In this document: in pieces, positions 45,600 through 54,018 of the stretch
How the letters are laid out: each line of letters starts with the position of its first letter
Position numbering within the stretch: the stretch's first letter is position 1
Source of the DNA: Microtetraspora sp. NBRC 16547
Lineage (GTDB): Bacteria; Actinomycetota; Actinomycetes; Streptosporangiales; Streptosporangiaceae
Direction of reading: 5' to 3'
DNA length: 64,000 nt
NCBI RefSeq assembly: GCF_030268965.1
Contig: NZ_BSSE01000027.1
Coordinates: 1 to 64,000 of the forward strand
The notes under the pieces: model-generated
Seen by the model: the letters and a program-made list of their open reading frames with translations, nothing else
Databases searched by the model: none
Told to the model about the DNA's origin: nothing
Program-made: the position numbers and the translations under genes

Positions 45600-46764
45600 C
45601 GTCTACATCGTCGACGCCGTCCGCACTCCCATCGGCAGGTACGGCGGAGCGTTGTCCGGCGTGCGGCCGGACGACCTCGCCGCGCACGTGATGCGCGCGC
45701 TCGCCGACCGCACTTCGGAGCTGGACCTCGCGCGCGTGGACGACGTGGTGTTCGGCAACGCCAACGGCGCGGGCGAGGAGAACCGCAACGTCGCCCGCAT
45801 GGCTGCCCTGCTCGCCGGGTTCCCGGTGACCGTCCCGGGCAGCACGGTCAACCGGCTCTGCGGCTCCGGGATGGAGGCCGTGATCCAGGCCTACCGCGCC
45901 ATCGCGGTCGGGGACGCCTCCGTGGTGGTCGCGGGCGGCGTCGAGTCGATGAGCCGCGCGCCCTGGGTCGTGCCCAAGCCCGAGCGGGCGTTCCCCGCCG
46001 GACACCAGCAGATGGTGTCCACCACGCTCGGCTGGCGGCTGGTCAACCCCCGCATGCCGGAGGAGTGGACCATCGCGCTGGGCGAGAGCGCCGAGCTCCT
46101 CGCCGACGAATACGCCGTGACCCGCGAGGCCCAGGACGCCTTCGCCCTCGCCAGCCACGAGAAGGCGGCCCGCGCCTGGAAGGACGGCGCGTACGCCGCC
46201 GAGGTCGTCCCCGTGAACGACCTCGTCCGCGACGAGGGCATCCGCGAGGACACCTCGCTGGAGGCGCTGGCCAAGCTCAAGCCCGCCTTCAGGAAGGGCG
46301 GCACGGTCACCGCCGGCAACTCCTCTCCGCTGAACGACGGCGCGGCCGCGCTGCTGCTCACCGACGAGGCCGGGCTGGCCGCCACCGGGCGCGAGCCGCT
46401 CGCGCGGATCCGGGCCTCCGCCGTGACCGCGATCGAGCCGCAGTACTTCGGCGTCGGCCCGGTCGAGGCGGTGAACCGGGCTCTCGGACGCGCCTCACGG
46501 AGCCTCGGCGACTTGCTGACCTTCGAGCTGAACGAGGCGTTCGCCGCCCAGGCGCTGTCCTGCCTCGGCCAGTGGCCCGGCCTCGACCCGGCCGTCGTCA
46601 ACCCGCGCGGCGGCGCCATCGCTATCGGCCACCCGCTGGGCGCCTCCGGCGCCCGGATCACCGGGGCGGTCGCCCACCAGCTCGCGGCGGCCGGTTCCGG
46701 AACCGGCCTGGCCGCGCTCTGCATCGGCGTGGGCCAGGGCCTCGCCGTCGTCCTTGAACGCTGA
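45592..46764 (+). CDS. pcaF: 3-oxoadipyl-CoA/acetyl-CoA thiolase
   Basis: A 390-residue thiolase that cleaves 3-oxoadipyl-CoA to succinyl-CoA and acetyl-CoA. Catalytic residues are seen: nucleophile Cys in VNRLCGSGMEA (about residue 91), the His of GHPLGASGARITG and the second Cys in CIGVGQGLA. Overlaps pcaJ by eight bases; its GTG has a very strong GGAGGTGATC upstream, inside pcaJ. Ends 48 bp before pcaH. Confidence 0.95.
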   Translation: MRDVYIVDAVRTPIGRYGGALSGVRPDDLAAHVMRALADRTSELDLARVDDVVFGNANGAGEENRNVARMAALLAGFPVTVPGSTVNRLCGSGMEAVIQAYRAIAVGDASVVVAGGVESMSRAPWVVPKPERAFPAGHQQMVSTTLGWRLVNPRMPEEWTIALGESAELLADEYAVTREAQDAFALASHEKAARAWKDGAYAAEVVPVNDLVRDEGIREDTSLEALAKLKPAFRKGGTVTAGNSSPLNDGAAALLLTDEAGLAATGREPLARIRASAVTAIEPQYFGVGPVEAVNRALGRASRSLGDLLTFELNEAFAAQALSCLGQWPGLDPAVVNPRGGAIAIGHPLGASGARITGAVAHQLAAAGSGTGLAALCIGVGQGLAVVLER

Positions 46765-46786
46765 CCGGCGAAGGAGCGAGCCCCTC

Positions 46787-46816
46787 ATGACCATGACAGC
46801 GAGGAGGCAGGCGTGA
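46787..46816 (+). CDS. Nine-codon mini-cistron overlapping the pcaH start
   Basis: ATG 46787 opens MTMTARRQA, preceded by AAGGAG (46771-46776). Its TGA overlaps the pcaH GTG (GTGA). Two consecutive AGG codons also make up the pcaH Shine-Dalgarno. It may couple pcaH to pcaF, but pcaH can also start unaided. Confidence 0.35.
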   Translation: MTMTARRQA

Positions 46817-47592
46817 GCACGACCCCTCCGACTCCAGAACCCCAGGCCGTCATCGACGCCGAGATGGCGCGGATCCAGACGGATGCCGACAAGGCGCTCG
46901 CCGACGGCGGCCAGGAGGAGCTCCAGCCGCGACGCGACTACCCGCCCTACCGAAGCTCCGACCTCCGCCACCCCAAGCGGCCCCTCGTCGCCGCGCGGGA
47001 GGCGTTCACCGAACTGCGCGGGCCGGTGTTCGGCGTGACCGACGTGACGGAGCTGGACAGCGACCTCACCCGCCAGCACCATGGCGAACCGCTCGGCGAG
47101 CGGATCGTCGTGACCGGGCGGGTCCTCGACCGGGACGGCCGCCCGGTGCGCGGCCAGCTTGTGGAGATCTGGCAGGCCAACGCGGCCGGCCGGTACGCGC
47201 ACAAGCGCGACCAGCACCCCGCGCCGCTCGATCCCAACTTCACCGGAACCGGCCGCTGCCTCACCGACGACGAGGGCCGTTACACCTTCACCAGCATCAA
47301 GCCGGGCGCGTACCCGTGGCGCAACCACCAGAACGCCTGGCGCCCGGCGCACATCCACTTCTCGCTGTTCGGCACGGCCTTCACCCAGCGGCTCGTCACC
47401 CAGTTGTACTTCCCGGGTGATCCGTTGCTCGCGTACGACCCGATCTTCAACTCGATCACCGACGAGCGGGCGCGGCAGCGCCTGAGCGCCGTCTACGACC
47501 ATGACCTGTCCAGCCCCGAATGGTCGCTCGGTTACCGTTGGGACATCGTCCTCGACGGGCCGTCCGCGACCTGGATGGAGGAAGGCCGTTGA
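46813..47592 (+). CDS. pcaH: Protocatechuate 3,4-dioxygenase beta subunit
   Basis: A 259-residue intradiol dioxygenase subunit carrying the non-haem Fe(III). The N-terminal part (RRDYPPYRSSDLRHPKRPLV) is typical of PcaH. Iron ligands lie in GAYPWRNHQNAWRPAHIHFSLFG (Tyr, His, His) plus the Tyr of the upstream NAAGRYAHKRD segment. It opens protocatechuate to 3-carboxy-cis,cis-muconate with PcaG. GAGGAGG lies five bases before the GTG. Confidence 0.95.
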   Translation: MSTTPPTPEPQAVIDAEMARIQTDADKALADGGQEELQPRRDYPPYRSSDLRHPKRPLVAAREAFTELRGPVFGVTDVTELDSDLTRQHHGEPLGERIVVTGRVLDRDGRPVRGQLVEIWQANAAGRYAHKRDQHPAPLDPNFTGTGRCLTDDEGRYTFTSIKPGAYPWRNHQNAWRPAHIHFSLFGTAFTQRLVTQLYFPGDPLLAYDPIFNSITDERARQRLSAVYDHDLSSPEWSLGYRWDIVLDGPSATWMEEGR

Positions 47593-48155
47593 GACCGCCC
47601 ACACCGTCCCAGACCGTCGGTCCCTTCTTCGGCTACGCGCTGCCGTTCGCGGAAGGGGGAGAGCTCGTCCCGTCCGGGCATCCGGGTGCGATCACGGTGC
47701 ACGGCGTGGTCTACGACGGCGCCGGTCAGCCGATCCCCGACGCGCTGCTGGAGTTCTGGCAGGCTGACTCCGCCGGAGGGCTCGACGGCGGGCCGGGCTC
47801 GATGCGCCGTGACCCGGTCACCGGCACGTTCGCCGGCCGCTCCGGCGTCGGGTTCACCGGGTTCGGGCGGGTCGCGACCGATGCCGACGGCCACTGGACC
47901 ATCCGCACCCTCACCCCGGGCCCGGCCGCTCCCGGCACCCTGCCGTACATCTCGGTGTGCGTCTTCGCGCGCGGGCTGCTGCACCACCTGTACACCCGCG
48001 TCTACCTGGAGGACGCGGCGGGCGACCCGTTGCTCGACTCCCTCGACGCGGACCGCCGCGCCACGCTGGTCGCCCGGCCCGAGCCGCACGCGACCTACCG
48101 GTTCGACATCCATCTCCAGGGCAGCGAGGAGACGGTCTTCCTTGAGTTCGGCTGA
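47589..48155 (+). CDS. pcaG: Protocatechuate 3,4-dioxygenase alpha subunit
   Basis: A 188-residue subunit without iron: PPTPSQTVGPFFGYALPF start, GVVYDGAGQPIPDALLEFWQAD, then ARGLLHHLYTRVYLED where PcaH has the iron site, and YRFDIHLQGSEETVFLEF end. It starts at TTG 47589, overlapping the pcaH stop (TTGA), with GGAAGG just upstream. The alpha/beta heterodimer is the active unit. A GTG or ATG start is not available near the homologous N-terminus, which supports the TTG. Confidence 0.93.
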   Translation: MRPPTPSQTVGPFFGYALPFAEGGELVPSGHPGAITVHGVVYDGAGQPIPDALLEFWQADSAGGLDGGPGSMRRDPVTGTFAGRSGVGFTGFGRVATDADGHWTIRTLTPGPAAPGTLPYISVCVFARGLLHHLYTRVYLEDAAGDPLLDSLDADRRATLVARPEPHATYRFDIHLQGSEETVFLEFG

Positions 48156-49659
48156 GAGTTCGGCTGAGAGTCTGGCTGGGAGTCTGGCTGGAAGCCCGGC
48201 CGGCGAGCCGGGCCTGCTCACGCCCGTCTGGACCGGTAGCGCCGTCGAGGCCGCCACGGGCGACATCGCCGTGCTGCGGGCCATGCTCGACGCCGAGGCG
48301 GCGCTCGCCCGGGCCCAGGCCGCGCTCGGGGTCGTCCCGGGCGCGGCGGCCGATGTGGTGTGCGAGGCGGCCGACGTCCGGCTCTACGACGTGCGGGACA
48401 TCGCGTCCCGGGCCAGGTCCGGCGGCAACCCGGCGATCCCGCTGGTCGCCGATCTCACCGCCGCCGTGGCCCGCCGCTCGCCCGAGGCCGCGCCGTACGT
48501 GCACCTGGGGGCGACCAGCCAGGACATTGTGGACACGGCGCTGATGCTGGTGGCGTCCCGGGCGCTTCCGCTGATCATCGACGATCTGGGCCGCGCCGCC
48601 GACGCGCTGGCCCGGCTCGCCGCCGAGCACCGCGACACAGTGCTGCCCGGCCGCACCCTCACCCAGCACGCCGTCCCCACCACCTTCGGACTGAAGGCGG
48701 CGGGGTGGCGGGCGCTGGTCCTCGACGCCATGGACCGCCTCTCCCGGGTCGTCCTGCCCGCGCAGCTCGGCGGCGCCGCCGGAACGCTGGCCGCCTTCCA
48801 GGAGTACGCCTTCCAGGAGTACGCCTTCCAGGAGTACGCCGTTCAGGAGCACGCCGGGAACGGCACCGGAGACGGCTCCGCGCAGGGGCCCGCGGAGCGC
48901 GCCGTGGAGGGCGAGAAGGGGGGCGCTGCGGAGTGCGCCGCTCTGGCGCTGCTCCGCGGGTTCGCCGCGGAGACCGGGCTGGCCGAGCCGCCGCTGCCCT
49001 GGCACGTGCTGCGGACGCCGGTCGCCGACCTCGGGGCCGCTCTCGCCTTCACCGCCGCCGCCCTCGGCAAGATGGCCGCCGACGTGCTGGTCCTGTCCCG
49101 CACCGAGATCGGCGAGGTCGCCGAGGGCGCGGGCGGCGGGTCCTCCGCGATGCCGCACAAGAGCAACCCGGTCCGGGCCACGCTCGTGGCGGCCGTCGCG
49201 CGGCAGGCTCCCGCGCTCGCCGCCGTCCTCCTTGGGTGCCTCTCGGCCGAGGACGAGCGGCCCCCGGGCGCGTGGCACGCCGAATGGCCGGCCCTGCGCG
49301 AGCTGCTGCGGCTCGCGGGCGGGGCCGCGACGAGTGCCGCCGAGCTGGCCGAGGGGTTGCGGGTCCATCCCGGCCGGATGCGCGCCAACCTCGACCGCAC
49401 CGGTGGTCTCCTCCTCGCGGAACGCCTCGCGGTGGCGCTCACCCCGCTGATGGGCCGCGCCGAGGCCAGGGCCACCGTGGAACGCGCCTCCCGCAGGTCG
49501 GCCGCCGAGGAGATCGGCCTGGCCGAGGCGTTGCGGGACGAACGACTCCCCTTCACGGAGGAAGAGCTGCGCCGCCTGCTCGACCCCGCCACGTACGTGG
49601 GCCCCGCGCCGGCGCTGACCGATCGGGCCCTTCGCCGCCAGCCGCAGGTCAAGGAGTGA
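48142..49659 (+). CDS. pcaB: 3-carboxy-cis,cis-muconate cycloisomerase with repeat insertions
   Basis: A ~505-residue member of the fumarase/aspartase superfamily, longer than the usual ~450. The signature GGGSSAMPHKSNPVRATL and the catalytic HLGATSQDIVDTALML are intact. Start: TTG 48142 inside pcaG, the only reasonable start; it opens five SxAx repeats. A second insertion at residues ~218-262 has three FQEYA units, one VQEHA, then a Gly/Ala/Glu-rich stretch (GNGTGDGSAQGPAERAVEGEKGG) before the normal sequence resumes with ECAALALLRGFAAETGL. Confidence 0.92.
   Translation: MSSAESSAESLAGSLAGSPAGEPGLLTPVWTGSAVEAATGDIAVLRAMLDAEAALARAQAALGVVPGAAADVVCEAADVRLYDVRDIASRARSGGNPAIPLVADLTAAVARRSPEAAPYVHLGATSQDIVDTALMLVASRALPLIIDDLGRAADALARLAAEHRDTVLPGRTLTQHAVPTTFGLKAAGWRALVLDAMDRLSRVVLPAQLGGAAGTLAAFQEYAFQEYAFQEYAVQEHAGNGTGDGSAQGPAERAVEGEKGGAAECAALALLRGFAAETGLAEPPLPWHVLRTPVADLGAALAFTAAALGKMAADVLVLSRTEIGEVAEGAGGGSSAMPHKSNPVRATLVAAVARQAPALAAVLLGCLSAEDERPPGAWHAEWPALRELLRLAGGAATSAAELAEGLRVHPGRMRANLDRTGGLLLAERLAVALTPLMGRAEARATVERASRRSAAEEIGLAEALRDERLPFTEEELRRLLDPATYVGPAPALTDRALRRQPQVKE
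48145..48204 (+). repeat. Five 12-bp tandem repeats at the start of pcaB
   Basis: Units AGTTCGGCTGAG (twice), AGTCTGGCTGGG, AGTCTGGCTGGA and AGCCCGGCCGGC follow the TTG directly. They encode SSAE, SSAE, SLAG, SLAG, SPAG. The first overlaps the pcaG stop codon. Confidence 0.9.
48793..48852 (+). repeat. Four 15-bp tandem repeats inside pcaB
   Basis: GCCTTCCAGGAGTAC occurs three times (48793-48837), followed by a diverged copy GCCGTTCAGGAGCAC. They encode AFQEY units in a surface insertion. Confidence 0.95.
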
Positions 49660-49661
49660 CG

Positions 49662-50858
49662 ATGAATCCCGCCCACGCACCTGGGACTTCCGGAACCTCC
49701 GGGATGCCCGCCACCTCCGGGGCGCCGCGCCTGCACCATCGCGCTGAAGGCCCGGCGAGCGCCCCCGCGCTCCTGCTCGGCCCCTCGCTCGGCACCTCGC
49801 TCGCCGTCTGGGACCCGCAGGTACCCGCGCTCGCCCGCGACCACCGGGTCGTACGGTGGGACCTGCCCGGGCACGGGGACTCCCCGTCCGCGCTTCCGGA
49901 GGGGGCCACGATCGCGGACCTCGCCGCGCTCGTCCTCGACGTGGCCGACAGCCTGGGCATCGACCGGTTCCACTACGCCGGGATCTCCCTGGGCGGCGCG
50001 GTCGGCGCGTGGCTGGCGCTCCACCATCCCGAGCGGGTGTCCTCGCTGACCATGGTCTGCTCGTCGGCATGGTTCGGCCCCGCCGACGGGTGGCGCGAGC
50101 GGGCCGCCGTCGTCCGGGCGAAGGGCACCGGCGTCATGGCCGAGAGCGCCGTCCAGCGGTGGTTCACCCCCGCGTTCGATGGAGCCGGCCCGTTCCTCGA
50201 GCACCTGCGCGGGGTCGCCGCCGACGGATACGCCGCCTGCTGCGACGCGCTGGCCTCATACGACGTCCGTGCCGAGCTGGGCGGGATCGCCGCGCCGACC
50301 CTGGTCATCGGCGGGCGGGACGACCCGGCCACGCCGCCCGCGCACGCCCGCGAGCTGGCGGACGGCATCCCCGGCGCGACGCTCGTGGAGATCCCGGGCA
50401 CCGCCCATCTGGCCGGTGTGGAACGGCCCGAGCCCGTGCTCACAGCCCTGCTCGCCCACCTCGGCGACGGGGACGGCGCGCGCCGGTACGCCGCCGGCAT
50501 GGGCGTGCGCCGTGCGGTGCTCGGGGACGCGCACGTGGACCGCGCGACCGCGAACGTCGACGCGTTCACGGCCGACTTCCAGGACTTCATCACCCGCTAC
50601 GCGTGGGGCGAGATCTGGACGAGGCCCGGCCTGGACCGCCGGACGCGCAGCTGCGTCACGCTGACCGCCCTCGTCGCGGGCGGACACCTGGAGGAGCTGG
50701 CGATGCACGTCAGAGCCGCCCTCCGCAACGGGCTCACCCCCGACGAGATCAAGGAAGTCCTGCTGCAGTCCGCCGTGTACTGCGGCGTCCCGGCCGCCAA
50801 CGCGGCCTTCGCCGTGGCGCAGCGCACGCTCCGCGAGTCCCAGGAGCCGAACCGATGA
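49662..50858 (+). CDS. pcaL: 3-oxoadipate enol-lactonase / 4-carboxymuconolactone decarboxylase fusion
   Basis: A 398-residue bifunctional enzyme (PcaD-PcaC). Residues ~20-265: alpha/beta hydrolase with the nucleophile in YAGISLGGAVG, Asp in GGRDDPATPP and His in IPGTAHLAG. Residues ~275-398: carboxymuconolactone decarboxylase (FTADFQDFITRYAWGEIWTRPGLDRRTRS, then VAGGHLEELAMHVRAALRNG). It catalyses the two steps from carboxymuconolactone to 3-oxoadipate. The N-terminal 20 residues are a GTSG-rich repeat tail not found in typical PcaL. ATG with AAGGAG eight bases upstream. Confidence 0.94.
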   Translation: MNPAHAPGTSGTSGMPATSGAPRLHHRAEGPASAPALLLGPSLGTSLAVWDPQVPALARDHRVVRWDLPGHGDSPSALPEGATIADLAALVLDVADSLGIDRFHYAGISLGGAVGAWLALHHPERVSSLTMVCSSAWFGPADGWRERAAVVRAKGTGVMAESAVQRWFTPAFDGAGPFLEHLRGVAADGYAACCDALASYDVRAELGGIAAPTLVIGGRDDPATPPAHARELADGIPGATLVEIPGTAHLAGVERPEPVLTALLAHLGDGDGARRYAAGMGVRRAVLGDAHVDRATANVDAFTADFQDFITRYAWGEIWTRPGLDRRTRSCVTLTALVAGGHLEELAMHVRAALRNGLTPDEIKEVLLQSAVYCGVPAANAAFAVAQRTLRESQEPNR

Positions 50859-52042
50859 GCATCCCCACCCGCACCACCGTCGCGATCATCGGAGCCGGCC
50901 CCGCCGGGCTGCTCCTGGCCCGGCTCCTCCGGCGCGCCGGCATCGACTCCGTCGTACTTGAGCACCGCGACCGCGCGTACATCGAGCAGCGCCAGCGCGC
51001 CGGCATCCTGGAGCAGGGAACGATCGACGTGCTGCGCGAGTGCGGCGCGGGCGAGCGGATGGACCGCCAGGGACTCCCGCACAACGGCGTCGAGCTGCGG
51101 TTCGACCGCCGAGGCCACCGGATCGACTTCCCCTCGCTCACCGGCGGCCGCGCCGTCATGGTCTACGCCCAGACCGAGATGGTGAAGGACCTGGTCGCGC
51201 TCCAGCTCGCCGACGGCGACCCGCTGCTGTTCGAGGCGCAGGCCGTCGCCGTCGAGGGGCTGGAGTCCGGGCAGCCGTCCGTCCGGTACGTCCACGAGGG
51301 CGGCGAGCGGACCCTGTCCTGCGACTTCGTCGTGGGGTGCGACGGATTCCACGGCATCGCGCGGGCCGCAGTCCCGTCCGGGGTGCTGCGGACCTTCGAG
51401 CGGGAGTACCCCTACTCCTGGCTCGGCATCCTGGCCGACGTGCCGCCGTCGTCCGACGAGCTGATCTACGCGCACTCCGACCACGGGTTCGCCCTGCTCA
51501 GCATGCGCTCGCCGAGCGTCAGCCGGCTCTACCTCCAGGTGCCGAACGGCACGAACGCCGCCGACTGGCCGGACGAGCGGATCTGGGACGAGCTCGACCT
51601 CCGGTTCGCCGTGGACGGCGACTGGAAGCTGGAGCGCGGCCCGATCACCTCCAAGTCGGTCACTCCGATGCGCAGCTTCGTCGCCGAGCCCATGCGGTAC
51701 GGCCCGCTGTTCCTTGCCGGGGACGCCGCGCACATCGTGCCGCCGACCGGGGCCAAGGGGCTCAACCTCGCGGTATCGGACGTCGTCGTCCTGGCCGAGG
51801 CGCTCACTCGGTGGCACGACACCGGGAGCACCGGCCTGCTCGACGCGTACTCGGACACCTCCCTGCGCCGGGTCTGGAGGGCCGAGCACTTCTCCTACTT
51901 CATGACCACGACGCTGCACCCCGACCCGGCGCAGAGCGACTTCGACACCCGGTTGCAGCTCTCCCAGCTGCACCGGATCGCCGATTCCGAGGCCGCGGCG
52001 ACGGAGCTGGCGCAGAACTACGTCGGCATCCCCTTCGAGTGA
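50855..52042 (+). CDS. pobA: 4-hydroxybenzoate 3-monooxygenase
   Basis: A 395-residue FAD monooxygenase that turns 4-hydroxybenzoate into protocatechuate, feeding the operon. FAD motifs: VAIIGAGPAGLLLARLLRRAG (GxGxxG), CDFVVGCDGFHGIAR and GPLFLAGDAAHIVPPTGAKGLNLA. Substrate-site features of PHBH are present (RQRAGILEQGTIDVL; PYSWLGILAD). It overlaps pcaL by four bases (ATGA) and is the last gene of the operon. A 4-HB-specific transporter is not in the window. Confidence 0.95.
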   Translation: MSIPTRTTVAIIGAGPAGLLLARLLRRAGIDSVVLEHRDRAYIEQRQRAGILEQGTIDVLRECGAGERMDRQGLPHNGVELRFDRRGHRIDFPSLTGGRAVMVYAQTEMVKDLVALQLADGDPLLFEAQAVAVEGLESGQPSVRYVHEGGERTLSCDFVVGCDGFHGIARAAVPSGVLRTFEREYPYSWLGILADVPPSSDELIYAHSDHGFALLSMRSPSVSRLYLQVPNGTNAADWPDERIWDELDLRFAVDGDWKLERGPITSKSVTPMRSFVAEPMRYGPLFLAGDAAHIVPPTGAKGLNLAVSDVVVLAEALTRWHDTGSTGLLDAYSDTSLRRVWRAEHFSYFMTTTLHPDPAQSDFDTRLQLSQLHRIADSEAAATELAQNYVGIPFE

Positions 52043-52164
52043 TCGCGGGCCCGCGTCCACGCCCTCTGATCAGCAGGCGTCTGGTCGGAGGGCGTGTGGT
52101 CGGCGGGCGTGTGGTCGGAGGGCTCCGCCCGCCCCGATGGTGCACGCAGGTGCGCTATGACGTA

Positions 52165-52180
52165 TGCCTATTTATAGGCA
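52165..52180. promoter_or_regulatory. Palindrome TGCCTA-TTTA-TAGGCA upstream of the small membrane protein
   Basis: Perfect 6-bp arms around an AT-rich centre, 70 bp before the ATG at 52250, in a locally AT-rich stretch. It may be an operator over the promoter. Just before it (52081-52130) the motif GGTCGG(A/C)GGGCGTGT is repeated in tandem after pobA. Confidence 0.4.
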
Positions 52181-52249
52181 GATAAAGCGTGACCTGCTGT
52201 TGGAAGGGCACCTGCTGTCCTTTGGGGGTCGGAGTCGGGGAGGAAGCGG

Positions 52250-52501
52250 ATGATTGAGCTGCTGGGAGCGATGATCTCCCTGGCGGCCGTGACGGTGCTC
52301 GGTCTGATCGCGTTGCTGCTGATCTCGCTCTGCGTGCTCGTCGGGCTGGCGGCCCTGGCCGCCTCCACCCGGCGGGAGACGTACGAGCGGGTGGAGGCGG
52401 GACGCGACCAGGCGGCGGGGGCGTCCGCCACGCGGGAGCGGCTCGTCCGCTACGGCGCACCCGCCCGTCCCGACCCGGTGCGCGGGCACGGTTCGCCCTG
52501 A
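52250..52501 (+). CDS. Small single-pass membrane protein, hypothetical
   Basis: An 83-residue protein. One long hydrophobic segment (residues ~3-38, MISLAAVTVLGLIALLLISLCVLVG) followed by a charged, probably cytosolic tail (STRRETYERVEAGRDQ). GGGAGGAAG lies seven bases before the ATG. I do not recognise the family. It resembles small membrane proteins that recruit or anchor partners, but nothing nearby suggests one. Confidence 0.65.
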   Translation: MIELLGAMISLAAVTVLGLIALLLISLCVLVGLAALAASTRRETYERVEAGRDQAAGASATRERLVRYGAPARPDPVRGHGSP

Positions 52502-52582
52502 CTCCTGTGCCCGCCGATCGCGGTGCCTTGCTGACCCCTGATGGCCCGGCCGCGCGGTGGGACGCTCTGACGTCTCTGCATT

Positions 52583-52608
52583 TGCCCAAAATCGGGATTC
52601 GAACCCGG
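52583..52608 (-). other. tRNA 3'-end-like fragment (possible attachment-site relic)
   Basis: On the minus strand the sequence reads CCGGGTTCGAATCCCG followed by ATTTTGGGCA: a T-stem and T-loop (GGTTCGAATCC) and the 3' acceptor strand of a tRNA. The T-stem has four of five pairs. No D-arm, anticodon arm or matching 5' acceptor lies upstream, so it is not a complete tRNA. Integrative elements often leave such 3' fragments at attachment sites. Confidence 0.4.
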
Positions 52609-52699
52609 AAAGGCGGCTTCGCGTACCGGCGCGGGCCCTCCGCGTCACGGACCCGCAAAGCGGCCGGGCCCGCAGGCATACGGCGGCAGGGAGGGGCAG

Positions 52700-53176
52700 G
52701 TGACCCGTATGACTCAGCACACGAGACCGGAACCCGATCCACGTTCCCGGGCCGAGGACGAAGGCATCCCCGATCTCAGGGAGGGGACCCCGGAGCGGGA
52801 GTGGGCGCACGACCCCCAGGAGGAGCCGATTCCGGCGGAGTCGCCGGTCGGCATCGACGAGTGCGGCACCACGTCCGAGGAGATGGCCCGGGGGGAGCCG
52901 CTGGACATGCGGCTCCGCCGGGAGGTCCCCGACAAGACCCTGCTCTACGGCTCCTTCGAGGACGCCGAACCGGCCGCCGCCGATGAGAGGGTTCCGTACG
53001 GAGGCGAGGAGGACACCGGCTATCCGGAGGATGCCCGTCGTCCGACGGGACGTCTGGTGGACCCGGACGAGGGGGTCCGTGCGGACGTGGACCAGCAGAT
53101 GATCGGGGAGGACGTCGGACCCGACGTCGGCGGCTACGGGCCCGAGGAGACCGCGATGCGGATCGAACCCGAATGA
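52700..53176 (+). CDS. DUF5709 family protein
   Basis: A 158-residue highly acidic protein without a hydrophobic segment, probably disordered. The family pattern is visible: GIDECGTTSEEMARGEPLDMRLRREVPD and the C-terminal TGRLVDPDEGVRADVDQQMIGEDVGPD. DUF5709 proteins are widespread in actinomycetes and have no known function. GTG 52700 with GGGAGGGG upstream; an ATG three codons later is an alternative. Confidence 0.85.
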   Translation: MTRMTQHTRPEPDPRSRAEDEGIPDLREGTPEREWAHDPQEEPIPAESPVGIDECGTTSEEMARGEPLDMRLRREVPDKTLLYGSFEDAEPAAADERVPYGGEEDTGYPEDARRPTGRLVDPDEGVRADVDQQMIGEDVGPDVGGYGPEETAMRIEPE

Positions 53177-53349
53177 CCCAGCCCCGCCTGGAACGGCCTG
53201 GAACGGCCTGGAACGGCCGGGGCCGGGGCAGGCCGGGGATCGGGGGGAGAACCGAAGGACCGAGGCGGGGGATCAACCGGGCGATCTACGGAGAGATCGG
53301 CTGTGAGCGAAGTGGGCGCTCACGATCCGCGACCCCCGTCCGGACCCGT

Positions 53350-53361
53350 TAGGCTGCGACG
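53350..53361 (+). promoter_or_regulatory. Leaderless -10 of the PH-domain gene
   Basis: TAGGCT (53350-53355) is six bases before ATG 53362, without a Shine-Dalgarno. Confidence 0.5.
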
Positions 53362-53775
53362 ATGGCGGGTGTTGACGCGCGGCACGAGTGGCGGGTGCCG
53401 CGACGGATCCTGGCGGCGAAGACGGTCGCCGCCGCTGTCTGTGTCGTAGTCGCGCTGGTCGGCGACCGTTACCAGATCTTCCTGGCGGGGGTCGCCGCGG
53501 CCGGGTTCGCCGCGCTGGTCCTGCGTGACCTGCTCGCGCCGGTACGGCTGGCGGTGGACGAGGGCGGCATCACGGTCGTCTCGGGTTTCGCCGGCCACCA
53601 GCGGCTCTCCTGGAACGACGTCGACCGGATCCGGGTGGACACGCGCCACCGCTACGGGGTCACGGCGCGGCTGCTGGAGATCGACACGGGGGAGCAGGTT
53701 CACCTGTTCAGCCGCCACGACCTCGGCACGTCCGTGATCGAGGTGGCCGAGATCGTGATGCGGATGCGCCCCTGA
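53362..53775 (+). CDS. Bacterial PH-domain membrane protein
   Basis: A 137-residue protein with two membrane segments close together (residues ~20-55, ILAAKTVAAAVCVVVALVGD and IFLAGVAAAGFAALVL), then a small bacterial pleckstrin-homology-like domain: LAVDEGGITVVSGFAGHQRLSWNDVDRIRVD and LEIDTGEQVHLFSRHDLGTSVIEVAEIV. This layout is common in actinobacteria (PH domain-containing protein), with no established function. Confidence 0.8.
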   Translation: MAGVDARHEWRVPRRILAAKTVAAAVCVVVALVGDRYQIFLAGVAAAGFAALVLRDLLAPVRLAVDEGGITVVSGFAGHQRLSWNDVDRIRVDTRHRYGVTARLLEIDTGEQVHLFSRHDLGTSVIEVAEIVMRMRP

Positions 53776-54018
53776 ACGGGCGAGGCGTCTCCAACCCCCT
53801 GACCGGGGGTGACGTCCGGATGCTCTTGTAGCCGTCGAAGGACCGGCTGGCGGTCTGCTCGGTGACGCGGCGCCAGGTGCGGTTAGCCGCTTGCCGTCGG
53901 TCGCACGCCTTTCGCGCTGTCTTCGGAGCACCCCGCCGACCCGGTCGCGCCGTACGAGGTGCACCATCACTGGTGGAAGGCGATAGGAAGAACCGGACAA
54001 CGGGGGCAGTGACCAGGT

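Noticed and set aside
52560-52680. Complete tRNA gene on the minus strand
   Set aside because: T-arm and 3' acceptor are present but there is no matching 5' acceptor, D-arm or anticodon arm.
53776-54018. Possible transposase fragment antisense in the gap before the WS/DGAT gene
   Set aside because: The minus-strand frame has no recognisable transposase motif and no defined ends.
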